A stretch of 64,000 bases of DNA from Aerococcus kribbianus (GCF_026805545.1 NZ_JAPRFR010000001.1:1-64000), one strand, 5' to 3'. Numbered from the stretch's first letter, positions 53,088 through 63,787 are shown. Notes: generated by a model not told the origin, from the sequence alone. Numbers and translations: made by a program.

Positions 53088-54032
53088 TTAGTTTTTGCGA
53101 GCTGTGTTTTTATTTAACTGCCGGTCTAGCCATTCTTTGGTATAGTTGAAAACAATGTCCGTGCCACCATACATATAAATTTCATGGCCACGATTTTCAA
53201 AGGTATAGAAGCTAACATCAGCAAACTGATGACGGGCAAAACTTTTAGCTAATTTTGCTGTTTCTTTGCCTTTGTTGACCAAGGGATCATTGCGACCAGT
53301 AAAAATCGCTATCGGTAAGTTGGGATCGACAGTACGTAGCCAACCTGGACGAGTGGCTTGGTGAACAATCTTTATCAATTCAGCAAAGCCATTATTAGTA
53401 AAGACAAAACCAATCAAGGGCCAATCGACTGTTTGCTCGGGACTAGGTTTCGTCCATAAATTCATTAATTTATTGCTGTTAGTAGAGGTATCAGGTAAAC
53501 CGGTTTGAAAGAGCTGGCGATGGATGGTGTAATTATAAGTATCAGGCCGAAAATCATTTAAAATTGGCGATAAACCGACCCCTAGAAGCGATAGTGGGGT
53601 ATAGGCATTAGTGCCGCTGAGTAAGACACCGGCTAATTCTTGACTATAAGTCTGCATATAAATTCGTGTCAGATAAGCCCCCATCGAATGACTTAGCATA
53701 AAGTAGGGCAAATCGGGATATTGATTGTGGATTTCAGCATAGACATGATGCATGTCTTCTACTAAGAAATAACTCGCATTATTGCTACCGAAATAGCCTA
53801 AACGGTTGTGCTCCTTGGCTAAGGGACCATGGCTAATATGGTCGTGGGCAACAACGAGGTAACCGTTTTTTTGCAGATAATTAGCGATTTTTTCATAACG
53901 TTGGGCGTGTTCAGACATACCATGTACAATGTGAACGATAGCTTTGGCATGGGGATTATCCCATAAATAAGTCGGAATATAAGGGCGTTGGGTCATGGCT
54001 GACGGGATATGGGTCAGGGTTTGGTAAGTCAT
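53088..54032 (-). CDS. Alpha/beta hydrolase, lysophospholipase-like
   Basis: The 314-residue protein fits the monoacylglycerol lipase/lysophospholipase group: the oxyanion HGMSEHAQRY, the nucleophile elbow LSHSMGAYL, the acid in FTGRNDPLV and the histidine in ENRGHEIYMYGG. There is no signal peptide, so it should act in the cytoplasm on acyl glycerols or lysolipids; the substrate is not determined. The ribosome site is GAGGAG. It lies between two terminators. Confidence 0.85.
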   Translation of the reverse strand: MTYQTLTHIPSAMTQRPYIPTYLWDNPHAKAIVHIVHGMSEHAQRYEKIANYLQKNGYLVVAHDHISHGPLAKEHNRLGYFGSNNASYFLVEDMHHVYAEIHNQYPDLPYFMLSHSMGAYLTRIYMQTYSQELAGVLLSGTNAYTPLSLLGVGLSPILNDFRPDTYNYTIHRQLFQTGLPDTSTNSNKLMNLWTKPSPEQTVDWPLIGFVFTNNGFAELIKIVHQATRPGWLRTVDPNLPIAIFTGRNDPLVNKGKETAKLAKSFARHQFADVSFYTFENRGHEIYMYGGTDIVFNYTKEWLDRQLNKNTARKN

Positions 54033-54065
54033 AGAATCTCCTCACTAGCATGTTTTATTTCATTA

Positions 54066-54100
54066 TATAAAAAGCGCTTGGGAAATTATACCCAAACGCT
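54066..54100 (-). terminator. Terminator of recU-pbp1A
   Basis: On the minus strand AAAAGCGTTTGGG pairs with CCCAAGCGCTTTT around TATAATTT, leaving one base bulged, and T-rich flanks follow. Confidence 0.85.
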
Positions 54101-54107
54101 TTTTTCA

Positions 54108-56507
54108 TTAGGCCGCTTCGTCTTCATTACGCGTACGACTACGGCCACTAGGGGCAGTACTTTGACTGCTTGAAGCAGCAGAGGAAGGAGGAGCTTCTTC
54201 TGTGCTGCCAGTTTCTTCCTCTGGTTCCACTTCCGTGCTTTCTTCCGCTTCTTGATTGTCCTCTTCGCTGGTAGATTCTTCCTCTACAGTACTTTCGCTT
54301 TCTGATTCAGAATAAGAAGAGTATTCGCTCTCTCTTCCCACGCTGGAGCTGACTTCAGAGCTAGAGGAGCGAAATGAGCTAACAGGCGGTGCTTCTTGAG
54401 TCACCTTTTGTTGACGATTATTAACATAATCATCGTAAAGCGCATCATTAGCTAAACCGTTAATCCGCCGTGAGCTTGGTGTTGAAGAAGTGGCAAATTT
54501 CGTTGGAACCGCACCAAATTCTAAAGCAATTTCATGGACTGATTCGGGTTGTTGCCAGTCGGCGTTTTCACTTTGGCCGGCAAAGTAAGACATAAAGTTT
54601 TGATAGAGTTGGTTGGCAACATTCCGGTCATTACCAATTAAATAGCCTTTTTCATCAGTAGACGTTGGATTATCATAACCGGTCCAAATAGATACAGAAT
54701 AATCTGTCGTATAACCTGACATCCAAGTATCAGGAACGGCTTCATCTGGAAGCCCAAGTTGAGCCATTTGTTCTTCAGAATAGTTAGTCGTCCCTGATTT
54801 ACCCGCTTCATTTAAACCAGAAGTGTGGTAAGCAGTGAGCAGGCCTTTCTCACGATCAGTGAAGGAGTCTTTTAGCATGTCAGTCAACATATAAGCGGTT
54901 GAGTCTGCCATAGCTTGACGGGATTCTCCACTCACAGAAATCTCTTGACCATCAGGGTTTACAAAGTAATCGACTGCTTTTGGTTCATTGTATTGGCCAT
55001 AATTACCTAAAGTGGCATAGGCAGCGGAAAGGGCCAGGGGAGTGGCTTCACCACCTAGGGCATTGGATTCATAGACACCTTCGCCATTGTTGACTTGGAT
55101 ACCAACATTTTTTAGGAATTCATCGACTTTTTCTATGCCAACTTCCTTTTCAAGGTTTTGAATCAATTTAAGAGCAGGTACATTACGTGAACCAGCAAGA
55201 GCTTGACGTAAAGTCAACATTCCTTGGTAACGACGGTCCCAGTTATAGATTTCCATACCAGAAGAATATTCGTGTTTTTCGTCAACAATTGAAGAATCAG
55301 TTGAATAATTGAGATATTCAATGGCAGGGCCATAAGATGAGAACGGCTTGATACTAGAACCTACACTCCGTTCCAAGTTGCTGGCGCGGTTTAGGCTCAG
55401 GCGGTCCTCGTATTGGCGTCCACCCACTAAGGCCACGATATGGCCAGTCTCTGTGTCTAATACAGAAGCAGCAGCTTGCATGCGTTCATCCGGGAAGTAA
55501 GCCCCTTCGTTATCTTGAATCGTATTAAAAATATGCGACTGGGCCTGGGTGTCTAAATGTGTATAAATCGATAAACCATCAGTGAAAATATCATAACCTT
55601 CTGCTTTGACTTCATCAGCGACTTGTTGGACATAGGCATCTAGCATAAGATCATTGGCGTTTTCTGTTTGTTGGTGTTCTTCTAATGAGAGCAAGCCTTC
55701 ATCGACGGGTGTATTAACCGCTTGGTCATATTCTTCTTGACTAATTTTGTCATTTTCCAACATGGCGTAGAGAACATCATCGCGTCGTTCTTTGGCTTGT
55801 TCAGGGTTTTGATAAGGGTCATAAGTGTTAGGGGCTTGGGGCATACCCGCTAAGAGAGCCGTTTCAGCCAAGTTGAGCTCGTTCAGAGGGCGACCATAGT
55901 AAATTTCTGCTGCTGTTCCCATACCATAAACACCATTGGACATATAAACCTTATTAATGTAGTATTCAAAAATTTCTTGTTTATTAATTTTGTTTTCCAA
56001 TTGGTAGGCCAACCAAATTTCTTGGACCTTACGTTTATAAGTTTGGTCTTCTTCATTGGTAGAGAAAACGGAAAGTTTGACTAACTGCTGGGTAAGAGTA
56101 GACCCACCTTGAGAAATGCCTCCTGCTCTTAAGTTGGCAAGAGCAGATCCTATAATTCGACGTAGGTCAAAACCATTGTGTTTTAAGAAACGTCTATCTT
56201 CAATTGATGTTACGGCATCGAAGGTTTGTTGGGAAATGTCCGATTCATCAACGATAATCCGTTCATTGGCTGAGGTTTCATAAACCGAATTTCCATTGGC
56301 ATCATAAATGGTAGAGGCAATTGATCCTGTTAGGTCTTTTTCGCCAAGGTCGGGTGCGGTTGAAATCCAATAAATCCCCACACCTCCGACAATAAGGCCA
56401 AGCATTAGGATGATACCACCAATAGCTAAAACGATTTTCTGCCATAGGGGCATGCCGTCAAATTTGTTTTTCTTATCATTGCGTTGGTTGCTACGACGCT
56501 GACTCAC
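54108..56507 (-). CDS. pbp1A: Penicillin-binding protein 1A (bifunctional class A PBP)
   Basis: This enzyme polymerises glycan strands and cross-links peptides. The 799-residue protein has a membrane span (about residues 24-50), the transglycosylase domain with its catalytic Glu in SIEDRRFLKHNGFDLRR and the GGISQGGSTLTQQLVK motif, and a transpeptidase domain with SIKPF (SxxK), SRN (in LAGSRNVPAL) and KSGTTNYS (KTG-type). The last 110 or so residues are Ser/Glu-rich and probably disordered. The start is GTG, directly after the recU stop, so translation is coupled. The recU-pbp1A pair is conserved in Firmicutes. Confidence 0.94.
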   Translation of the reverse strand: MSQRRSNQRNDKKNKFDGMPLWQKIVLAIGGIILMLGLIVGGVGIYWISTAPDLGEKDLTGSIASTIYDANGNSVYETSANERIIVDESDISQQTFDAVTSIEDRRFLKHNGFDLRRIIGSALANLRAGGISQGGSTLTQQLVKLSVFSTNEEDQTYKRKVQEIWLAYQLENKINKQEIFEYYINKVYMSNGVYGMGTAAEIYYGRPLNELNLAETALLAGMPQAPNTYDPYQNPEQAKERRDDVLYAMLENDKISQEEYDQAVNTPVDEGLLSLEEHQQTENANDLMLDAYVQQVADEVKAEGYDIFTDGLSIYTHLDTQAQSHIFNTIQDNEGAYFPDERMQAAASVLDTETGHIVALVGGRQYEDRLSLNRASNLERSVGSSIKPFSSYGPAIEYLNYSTDSSIVDEKHEYSSGMEIYNWDRRYQGMLTLRQALAGSRNVPALKLIQNLEKEVGIEKVDEFLKNVGIQVNNGEGVYESNALGGEATPLALSAAYATLGNYGQYNEPKAVDYFVNPDGQEISVSGESRQAMADSTAYMLTDMLKDSFTDREKGLLTAYHTSGLNEAGKSGTTNYSEEQMAQLGLPDEAVPDTWMSGYTTDYSVSIWTGYDNPTSTDEKGYLIGNDRNVANQLYQNFMSYFAGQSENADWQQPESVHEIALEFGAVPTKFATSSTPSSRRINGLANDALYDDYVNNRQQKVTQEAPPVSSFRSSSSEVSSSVGRESEYSSYSESESESTVEEESTSEEDNQEAEESTEVEPEEETGSTEEAPPSSAASSSQSTAPSGRSRTRNEDEAA

Positions 56508-57122
56508 TTATTTCACTTCTTTCTCTAAATTGTTAATATAAGCATCGAGAGCCGAAATATAATCCAAAGCAGGCATATAGCCCGATTGGATGGGGTAGGC
56601 TAAAGACTTGATGCGTTCTAAAGGTATCTTGTTACTTTCCTTACTTTGATAAGCCTGCCAATCCTCTATTAGGGCTTCAAAAGGATAGAGGTAGCTAAGT
56701 GCCAGTTGCTTGAAATGGATGACCAGAAAACAAATGCCACCTTGATCATAACAAGCCTGCATATGAGAAATTTGGTGGTCATGAATATTTTGTAAGGGGA
56801 AATGTTGTTTCAGGTCTGTTTGCTTGGCTTCAAAATCAATATAATAGCTCCGATAGACGCCATTATAATCGGTCGTGGAGGCTTGTCGGTAATAGGCTTC
56901 TTTAATCACTGCGCGGCTACGTTTAGGGTAGTCGACTTTAACCACCTGAATAGGGGTAGGTTTTTTATGAATGATCGCAATGCCGTGCTCCCGATAATAG
57001 GCATTTGATTGGTTCAACATTTCCTCCAGGCGCATACCACGTTTACCATAAACGGTCTTTTTGGGGCGTTTATTTCTTCTGTGGGGCAGGCCGGTAAAGG
57101 ATTGACCATTGGGATAGCGCAT
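56508..57122 (-). CDS. recU: Holliday junction resolvase RecU
   Basis: RecU cuts Holliday junctions in Firmicutes recombination and chromosome segregation. The 204-residue protein starts MRYPNGQSFTGLPHRR, and has the nuclease-core stretch YYIDFEAKQTDLKQHFPLQN with its acidic residues and E-x-K. The ribosome site is AAAGGAGG. It is followed with no gap by pbp1A, as in Bacillus. Confidence 0.95.
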   Translation of the reverse strand: MRYPNGQSFTGLPHRRNKRPKKTVYGKRGMRLEEMLNQSNAYYREHGIAIIHKKPTPIQVVKVDYPKRSRAVIKEAYYRQASTTDYNGVYRSYYIDFEAKQTDLKQHFPLQNIHDHQISHMQACYDQGGICFLVIHFKQLALSYLYPFEALIEDWQAYQSKESNKIPLERIKSLAYPIQSGYMPALDYISALDAYINNLEKEVK

Positions 57123-57247
57123 AAATAGCCTCCTTTCAAAATCACTTTATTATATCAAAATTATAAGCCATAGCTAACGCTTTGCCAATAAACTTAATAT
57201 AAATGTAAGAAATCTGCTTGTCCTACTAGTCTTTTCTGGTCTTAAGC

Positions 57248-57276
57248 TAGACAATCCTTGGGAAATAGTGTATTAT
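57248..57276 (+). promoter_or_regulatory. Promoter of tig
   Basis: TAGACA (57248-57253) and TATTAT (57271-57276) are 17 bases apart. The leader to the ATG holds a hairpin GAGATT/AATCTC near 57287-57308. Nothing else is seen in 57123-57247. Confidence 0.65.
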
Positions 57277-57346
57277 GTCAAAATGTGGAGATTGTTCGAT
57301 AATAATCTCAGAAGATTTAATACTAATAGAAGTTAGGGGAATATAG

Positions 57347-58627
57347 ATGACTGTAAATTATGAAAAAACCAGTACTAATGAAGGTGTTTTACACTTTACC
57401 ATCGCGCATGAAGACGCTGTCAAAGCGATGCAACAAGCCTATAAACGGATCCAAAAAGACGTATCCATTCCAGGATTCCGTAAAGGGAAAGTAAACTACA
57501 AAATGTTTACACAAATGTACGGTGAAGCTAGCCTTTATGAAGATGCCTTAAATATTCTATTACCTAGTGAATATCCAAAAGCAGTGGAAGAAGCTGGCTT
57601 AGACGTTGTCACACAACCACAATTTGATGTTGACTCAATCGAAAAAGGTAAAGACTGGGAAGTTCAAGCCAAAGTCGCCACTAAACCAGCTGTTAAATTA
57701 GGTCAATTTAAAGACCTAGAAGTTAGCAAACAAGACCGTGAAGTCACTGACGAAGAAGTGGACCAACGTTTAGCTGCTGCCCAAAATAAATTAAGTGAAC
57801 TTGTCCTAAAAGAAGGACCAGCTGAAAAAGGTGACACTGTCGTTATCGACTTTGAAGGGTTTAAAGATGGCGAAGCCTTTGAAGGTGGCGCAGGCCAAAA
57901 CCACTCACTTGAATTAGGTTCTGATTCCTTCATCCCAGGTTTTGAAGACCAATTAATTGGTGCTAAAGAAGACGATGAAGTTGAAGTTAAGGTGACCTTC
58001 CCAGAAGATTACCAAGCAGAAGACTTAGCTGGTCAAGATGCTATCTTCAAGGTTACTGTTCATGAAGTCAAAGCTAAAGAAGTCCCTGAATTGGACGATG
58101 AATTTGCTAAAGATGTTGACGAAGAGGTTGACACACTTGATGAATTAACAGCTAAATACCGCAAAGAATTAGAAGAAGCGAAAAACAAACAAGCGGATGA
58201 AGCAATGGAAGAAGAAGCTCTTCGTCAAGCGGTAGAAAATGCTGAAATCGATGACTTACCACATGCTATGGTGCATGAAGAAGTTCACCGTCAAATGGAT
58301 CACTACCTTAACGAAATGCAACGCCAAGGCATTTCACCAGAACTTTACTACCAAATCACTGGAACTAGCGAAGCAGACCTTCACAAACAATTTGAAGAAG
58401 ATGCGGACGTACGTGTGAAAACTAACTTGATTCTTGAACAAATCGTTAAAGACGAAGAAATCGAAGCAAGTGATGAAGACGTTGAAAACGAAATTCAATC
58501 ATTGGCGGATAACTATAACATGGATGCTGACCAAGTCCGCAATATCATAACTGAAGATATGCTTAAAAACGATATTGCCTTGAAGAAAGCCATGGAAGTG
58601 ATTACTGAATCTGCTAAGGAAGTATAA
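57347..58627 (+). CDS. tig: Trigger factor
   Basis: Trigger factor is the ribosome-bound chaperone and peptidyl-prolyl isomerase. The 426-residue length is standard, with the ribosome-binding signature VSIPGFRKGKVNYKM, a central FKBP domain containing GPAEKGDTVVIDFEGFKDGE and a helical chaperone domain. It precedes clpX, the common order tig-clpX-ysxC in Firmicutes. A strong hairpin separates tig from clpX. Confidence 0.96.
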   Translation: MTVNYEKTSTNEGVLHFTIAHEDAVKAMQQAYKRIQKDVSIPGFRKGKVNYKMFTQMYGEASLYEDALNILLPSEYPKAVEEAGLDVVTQPQFDVDSIEKGKDWEVQAKVATKPAVKLGQFKDLEVSKQDREVTDEEVDQRLAAAQNKLSELVLKEGPAEKGDTVVIDFEGFKDGEAFEGGAGQNHSLELGSDSFIPGFEDQLIGAKEDDEVEVKVTFPEDYQAEDLAGQDAIFKVTVHEVKAKEVPELDDEFAKDVDEEVDTLDELTAKYRKELEEAKNKQADEAMEEEALRQAVENAEIDDLPHAMVHEEVHRQMDHYLNEMQRQGISPELYYQITGTSEADLHKQFEEDADVRVKTNLILEQIVKDEEIEASDEDVENEIQSLADNYNMDADQVRNIITEDMLKNDIALKKAMEVITESAKEV

Positions 58628-58672
58628 GATAGACCTTGTACCGCAAATAATTGGCACAAATGATTGCTTTAC

Positions 58673-58716
58673 AGAGAACTTGAAGTATTAGAATTGACTT
58701 CAAGTTCTCTTTTTGT
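58673..58716 (+). terminator. Terminator of tig
   Basis: AGAGAACTTGAAGT pairs with ACTTCAAGTTCTCT (loop ATTAGAATTG), followed by TTTTTG. Confidence 0.93.
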
Positions 58717-58752
58717 GAGAATAAGGTGACATGATGAAAGGAGATTGGACCT

Positions 58753-60009
58753 ATGTACAATGATGAAAATAATACTATCCACTGTTCTTTCTGTGGGAAG
58801 TCACAAGATCAAGTGGAAAAGATAATCGCTGGTCCTGACGTCTATATCTGTAATGAGTGTGTAGCCTTATGCCAAGAAATTATCAATGAAGAGATTTCTG
58901 CTGATGCAGGTGGGAGCCATGAAATGGTGGAGCCCCCTAAACCAACGGAAATTCATCGCATTTTAAATGATTATGTCATTGGTCAAGATATGGCTAAACG
59001 GTCGCTTTCAGTAGCGGTCTACAACCATTACAAACGAGTAAACGCTAACCTTAATAAGGAAAGCGATGACCAGGTGGAACTTCAAAAATCGAATATTCTC
59101 TTACTAGGGCCGACCGGGTCAGGTAAGACTTACTTAGCCCAAACATTAGCTAAAATTATTGATGTCCCATTTGCTATTGCAGATGCCACAACCTTAACCG
59201 AAGCAGGTTATGTCGGGGAAGACGTTGAAAATATTTTAGTGAAATTGATGCAAGCTGCAGATTATGATGTGGAACGAGCTCAACGAGGCATTATTTACGT
59301 TGATGAAATTGATAAGATTGCTCGTAAGTCTGAGAATGTTTCTATTACCCGTGATGTTAGTGGTGAAGGGGTCCAACAAGCCCTCCTCAAAATATTAGAA
59401 GGAACGGAAGCCAATATTCCTCCTCAAGGGGGACGTAAACATCCTCACCAAGAATTTATTCAATTAAATACGGCAAATATTCTCTTTATCGTCGGTGGGG
59501 CCTTCGATGGTATTGAAGACATTATCAAGGAACGTCTAGGTGAACGGGTCATTGGTTTTGGCCAAAAAGCTAGCAATCGTCAATTCGATGATCAAGATGC
59601 CATTTTGAGTCAGGTGATTCCGCAAGACTTACAATCTTATGGTCTAATTCCTGAATTTATTGGCCGTTTACCAGTAATGGCAAACCTAAATAAATTAACT
59701 AAGGATGACCTTGTTCACATCCTAACAAAACCTAAGAATGCCTTGGTAAAACAATATCAAGAACTCTTAGCCATGGATGATGTGGAATTGGAATTCACTG
59801 AAACTGCCTTAGAAGCCATTGCACAAAAGGCTTTAGACTGTAAAACTGGCGCTCGTGGTTTACGCTCAATTATTGAGGAATCGATGTTAGATATCATGTT
59901 TGAAATTCCTGAGCGTGAAGACGTTTCTAAGGTAATTATTACCGAAGAAGTCGTTAACGAGAGTCAAGCACCTAATTTACTTGACCAGGATGGCGAGAAA
60001 ATCGCTTAA
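58753..60009 (+). CDS. clpX: ATP-dependent Clp protease, unfoldase subunit ClpX
   Basis: ClpX unfolds substrates for ClpP. The 418-residue protein has the zinc finger [11 protein letters not shown]...CNEC near residues 12-40, Walker A GPTGSGKT, Walker [14 protein letters not shown], the pore loop GYVGEDV and the ClpP-contact IGF tripeptide in GERVIGFGQ. The ribosome site is AAAGGAG. It is a single gene ahead of a hairpin. Confidence 0.97.
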   Translation: MYNDENNTIHCSFCGKSQDQVEKIIAGPDVYICNECVALCQEIINEEISADAGGSHEMVEPPKPTEIHRILNDYVIGQDMAKRSLSVAVYNHYKRVNANLNKESDDQVELQKSNILLLGPTGSGKTYLAQTLAKIIDVPFAIADATTLTEAGYVGEDVENILVKLMQAADYDVERAQRGIIYVDEIDKIARKSENVSITRDVSGEGVQQALLKILEGTEANIPPQGGRKHPHQEFIQLNTANILFIVGGAFDGIEDIIKERLGERVIGFGQKASNRQFDDQDAILSQVIPQDLQSYGLIPEFIGRLPVMANLNKLTKDDLVHILTKPKNALVKQYQELLAMDDVELEFTETALEAIAQKALDCKTGARGLRSIIEESMLDIMFEIPEREDVSKVIITEEVVNESQAPNLLDQDGEKIA

Positions 60010-60069
60010 TTGCTCGATATCGCAATTGATTAAGTGAAAAATAAGTGATGTTAAAGTCATTACGAGTAT

Positions 60070-60098
60070 TGAAGCTGGGGGTGGCCCCAGCTTCATCA
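60070..60098 (+). terminator. Hairpin after clpX
   Basis: TGAAGCTGGGG pairs with CCCCAGCTTCA around GTGG. The following T tract is poor (TCAGTCTTTA), so termination may be partial. Confidence 0.65.
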
Positions 60099-60139
60099 GT
60101 CTTTATGCAATCGCTTCAGACAGTAAAAGGAGGCCAGTC

Positions 60140-60739
60140 ATGCATATTCAAAATGTTGAATTTCTAATTTCTGCCGTTTCTCCCCAACAATATCCCGAAC
60201 CCAATTTACCCGAAATTGCTTTGGCAGGACGGTCAAATGTAGGTAAATCATCCTTTATCAATACCATGGTGAATCGTAAGAAAATTGCCCGCACCTCATC
60301 AAAACCAGGTAAAACCCAACAACTAAACTACTATCAAGTAGAAGATTGGTTTTACTTGGTGGATGTTCCTGGCTATGGTTATGCTAAGGTTAGCAAAACT
60401 GAAAAAGCCAAATGGGCCCAAATGTTAGAAAGCTATTTTTCCGGGCGGTCGAATTTGACCTTAGCCTTACTGATTGTTGATTTCCGCCATGATCCGAGCA
60501 AGGATGACCAAGCCATGAAAGCTTTTTTTGACCACTACAATATTCCTTACTTTGTTATTGCGACAAAAACAGACAAAGTCAAAAAAAGCCAATGGAACAA
60601 ACACCTATCAGCTATTTATAAGGGCTTAGATTTGGAAAGTATTGATCAGATTTTACCGTTCTCCGCCGAGACTAAAGAAGGTCGCGAAGAAGCATGGGAA
60701 ATTATTGATGCTGTGTTGGCTGGAGAATACGATGAATAA
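60140..60739 (+). CDS. engB: Ribosome biogenesis GTPase YsxC/EngB
   Basis: EngB assists 50S subunit assembly. The 199-residue protein has G1 GRSNVGKSS, G2 region ARTSSKPGKTQQLNYY, G3 DVPGYG and G4 TKTDK. It follows clpX, the conserved Firmicutes arrangement. The ribosome site is AAAAGGAGG. Confidence 0.96.
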   Translation: MHIQNVEFLISAVSPQQYPEPNLPEIALAGRSNVGKSSFINTMVNRKKIARTSSKPGKTQQLNYYQVEDWFYLVDVPGYGYAKVSKTEKAKWAQMLESYFSGRSNLTLALLIVDFRHDPSKDDQAMKAFFDHYNIPYFVIATKTDKVKKSQWNKHLSAIYKGLDLESIDQILPFSAETKEGREEAWEIIDAVLAGEYDE

Positions 60740-60815
60740 AGGGAAAAACTTGCAAATAGAGGTCTTTTTTACTATAGTGTAAATTGAGTTTTTGTGTGAA
60801 AAAGTAGGTGGATAG

Positions 60816-62672
60816 ATGGCAAGGATAATCCCGCAAGAAGTGATTAATGAGTTACAAGATAAGGTAAGTATTGTCGATGTTGTTTCTCCTTATGTCGATA
60901 TCCAAAAGAAGGGGAAAAATTACTTTGGCCATTGCCCCTTCCATGAAGACAATACGCCGTCTTTTTCGGTGAATGATGAGAAGCAAATTTATCATTGTTT
61001 TTCATGTGGCCGGGGCGGAAATATTTATCAATTTTTAATGGATATGGAAGGGTATTCCTTTACCCAAGCGGTTGAAAAAGTCGCTGAATTATCAGGGCAG
61101 AATGTTGGCTTTGATTTTAGTGCCATCAACCAGAAGCAAGAGGATCGCTATTATAATGATCACCAAGAACGATTAATTGATCTTCATGAGTCGCTAACTG
61201 AACTCTACCATTATTTGCTGACGACAACTAAGTTGGGTCATGATGCCATGGATTATTTACAAGGGCGCGGTCTGGCTAAGGAAACAATCGAAGACTATCA
61301 AATTGGTTTAGCCCCTAATGATGGCAATATTGCTAGTCAGCATTTGTTTAATAAGGGTTTCGTTCAGGAAGAATTACTAGACTCTGGTGTCTTTACCGGT
61401 GCAAACGATGATTTAAGAGATCGCTTTCGTGGACGTATTATTTTCCCTTTGCGCGATAGGCGAGGCAAGGTAGTGGCCTTTTCTGGGCGTAAATTACCGG
61501 GAGCGAATGATGACCAAGCCAAATATTTAAATTCACCAGAAACAGAATTATTCAACAAAAGTCAATTTCTCTTCAACTTAGATATTGCCCAAAATGAGAG
61601 TCGTAGGGCCAAGGAATTGGTTCTCTATGAAGGGTTTATGGATGTTATTTCTGCAGCAAATATTGGCCTAAAAAATGGTGTTGCCTCTATGGGAACATCA
61701 CTCACCCAAGACCAAGCCCATATAATAGGGCGTTACAGCAAACGGCTCTTGTTGGCCTATGATGGCGATAAGGCTGGCTTAGAAGCCATGAAACGCGCAT
61801 TGGATAATATGCAGACTTGGTCTAGTCGCTTAGATATTGACTTACTCTTATTTCCTAACCAACTGGATCCAGATGAATTTATTCAGACTTATGGCGCTGA
61901 TGCCTACCGTGAATTTGTTAGCAAGCAACGGGTTTCACCGATTCATTTCTATCGCTTCTATTATCGTCAACATTATTCGCTAAACGATGATCAGGGCAAG
62001 TTAAATTATATTCAAGCCATGGCTAAAATCATTAGCCAGACAGATACTGAAGTTGAACAAGCCATTTATATCAAAGAGCTGGCTGAAGACACTGGTTTGA
62101 GTCAAGAGGTTTTAACTCGTCAGATTAAACAAGTGCGTCAAACCGAAAAAAAGCAAAGAAGAAATGATAGCAGTGATTACGCACCTATAGGACAAGCAGC
62201 TGAAGGTCCTATTCGGTCAGTGCAAAAAGATTACTCGCGTTTGGAGTTGTCGGAAATGGCACTCTTTTATCATCTCTTATACAGCGAAGAAACGGCGATT
62301 ATTCTACAAGAAGAAGCACCAGGTTTTCACTTTGAAACACCCTTAATGCAGAGTTTATATTTACTTTGGCAAAATTATTGCCAAGAAACAGCTAGTCGTG
62401 ATACTAGTGGTTTCCTAGCTTCCCTCACTGGACAAGCAGCCCGTAATCAATTGGTTGAAATTATGGCCATGAATTTACCAGCAGAATTAGGTGAGGGGGA
62501 GTTAGATGATTTGGTCTTTAATATTTCAACCCAATCGCAACTCCAAGCCCAGATGGCAGCGATTGATGACCAACTCAGTGAAGCGAAATTGCGCGATGAT
62601 CTCGCCCAAATCAATGACCTACACCGAAAAAAAATCGAAATTCTAAAACAATTAAAACACACTAAAAGATAA
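60816..62672 (+). CDS. dnaG: DNA primase DnaG
   Basis: DnaG makes RNA primers. The 618-residue protein has the N-terminal CHC2-type zinc finger (HCPFHEDNTPSF and YHCFSCGRGGNI), the TOPRIM domain with LVLYEGFMDVISA and AYDGDKAGLEAM acidic sites, and a C-terminal helicase-interaction domain. It forms the macromolecular-synthesis operon with rpoD, 12 bases downstream. Confidence 0.96.
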   Translation: MARIIPQEVINELQDKVSIVDVVSPYVDIQKKGKNYFGHCPFHEDNTPSFSVNDEKQIYHCFSCGRGGNIYQFLMDMEGYSFTQAVEKVAELSGQNVGFDFSAINQKQEDRYYNDHQERLIDLHESLTELYHYLLTTTKLGHDAMDYLQGRGLAKETIEDYQIGLAPNDGNIASQHLFNKGFVQEELLDSGVFTGANDDLRDRFRGRIIFPLRDRRGKVVAFSGRKLPGANDDQAKYLNSPETELFNKSQFLFNLDIAQNESRRAKELVLYEGFMDVISAANIGLKNGVASMGTSLTQDQAHIIGRYSKRLLLAYDGDKAGLEAMKRALDNMQTWSSRLDIDLLLFPNQLDPDEFIQTYGADAYREFVSKQRVSPIHFYRFYYRQHYSLNDDQGKLNYIQAMAKIISQTDTEVEQAIYIKELAEDTGLSQEVLTRQIKQVRQTEKKQRRNDSSDYAPIGQAAEGPIRSVQKDYSRLELSEMALFYHLLYSEETAIILQEEAPGFHFETPLMQSLYLLWQNYCQETASRDTSGFLASLTGQAARNQLVEIMAMNLPAELGEGELDDLVFNISTQSQLQAQMAAIDDQLSEAKLRDDLAQINDLHRKKIEILKQLKHTKR

Positions 62673-62684
62673 GGGGTCTTTTGT

Positions 62685-63785
62685 ATGAGCAAAGAAAAAG
62701 TGGACGGCTTAACCTTAAACCAGGCAAGCAAAAAGTTAATTGCCGAGAAGAAAACTTTAGGGCAAATTAACTACAAAGAACTAAGTGATAAAATTGCCCA
62801 TAAATATAGCCTAGATGATAAAGAAATTGATGATTTGATTGCGAAGTTTGAAGACAAAGGGGTCGCAGTGGTTGACGATGACGGGGGTCCAACCAAACGC
62901 CAATTAAATGTTGCCGCTGAGGAAGAAAAGGATGACACCCTCGTTCCATCCGATGTAAAGATTAACGACCCTGTGCGGATGTATCTCAAAGAAATCGGTC
63001 GGGTAGACTTATTAACAGCTGATGAAGAAGTGAACTTGGCCAAACGAATCGAAGAAGGCGACCCAGTGGCCAAACAAGAATTGGCAGAAGCTAACTTACG
63101 TTTGGTGGTTTCTATTGCTAAACGTTATGTAGGTCGCGGCATGTCTTTCTTAGACCTTATCCAAGAAGGGAATATGGGGCTAATGAAGGCAGTCGAAAAA
63201 TTCGACTATACCAAGGGATTTAAGTTCTCAACTTATGCCACTTGGTGGATTCGTCAAGCCATTACCCGGGCCATTGCTGACCAAGCACGTACCATCCGGA
63301 TTCCAGTCCATATGGTGGAAACCATTAATAAATTGGTTCGTATCCAGCGACAATTACTCCAAGACCTAGGTCGGGAACCAACACCAGAAGAAATTGGGGC
63401 TGAGATGGACCTACCAACTGAAAAGGTACGTAATATTCTAAAAATCGCCCAAGAACCAGTTTCCTTGGAAACCCCAATTGGAGAAGAAGATGATTCTCAC
63501 TTAGGAGATTTCATCGAAGACCAAGAAGCGACCAGTCCTGCTGAATACACCTCTCAAGAGCTCTTGAAAGAGCAACTCAGTGAAGTCTTAGATACCTTAA
63601 CTGATCGGGAAGAAAATGTCTTACGTTTACGCTTTGGACTAGAAGATGGCCAATCCAAAACCTTAGAACAAGTAGGCCAACAATTTGGCGTTACTAGAGA
63701 ACGGATCCGGCAAATTGAAGCCAAAGCATTACGGAAATTACGCCACCCATCTCGTTCCAAACAATTGAAAGACTTTTTAGATTAA
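62685..63785 (+). CDS. rpoD: RNA polymerase primary sigma factor SigA (RpoD)
   Basis: This housekeeping sigma factor is 366 residues with a short N-terminal region 1.1. Region 1.2 contains [16 protein letters not shown], region 2 contains [16 protein letters not shown] and [16 protein letters not shown], and region 4.2 ends [19 protein letters not shown]. It is co-transcribed with dnaG. It is the factor expected to use the TTGACA/TATAAT promoters of this window, and the 6S-like RNA would bind its holoenzyme. Confidence 0.97.
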   Translation: MSKEKVDGLTLNQASKKLIAEKKTLGQINYKELSDKIAHKYSLDDKEIDDLIAKFEDKGVAVVDDDGGPTKRQLNVAAEEEKDDTLVPSDVKINDPVRMYLKEIGRVDLLTADEEVNLAKRIEEGDPVAKQELAEANLRLVVSIAKRYVGRGMSFLDLIQEGNMGLMKAVEKFDYTKGFKFSTYATWWIRQAITRAIADQARTIRIPVHMVETINKLVRIQRQLLQDLGREPTPEEIGAEMDLPTEKVRNILKIAQEPVSLETPIGEEDDSHLGDFIEDQEATSPAEYTSQELLKEQLSEVLDTLTDREENVLRLRFGLEDGQSKTLEQVGQQFGVTRERIRQIEAKALRKLRHPSRSKQLKDFLD

Positions 63786-63787
63786 AA

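Noticed and set aside
57287-57308. Hairpin in the tig leader as a riboswitch
   Set aside because: It is a single short stem of 6 bp with no conserved ligand-binding features and is common by chance in AT-rich leaders.
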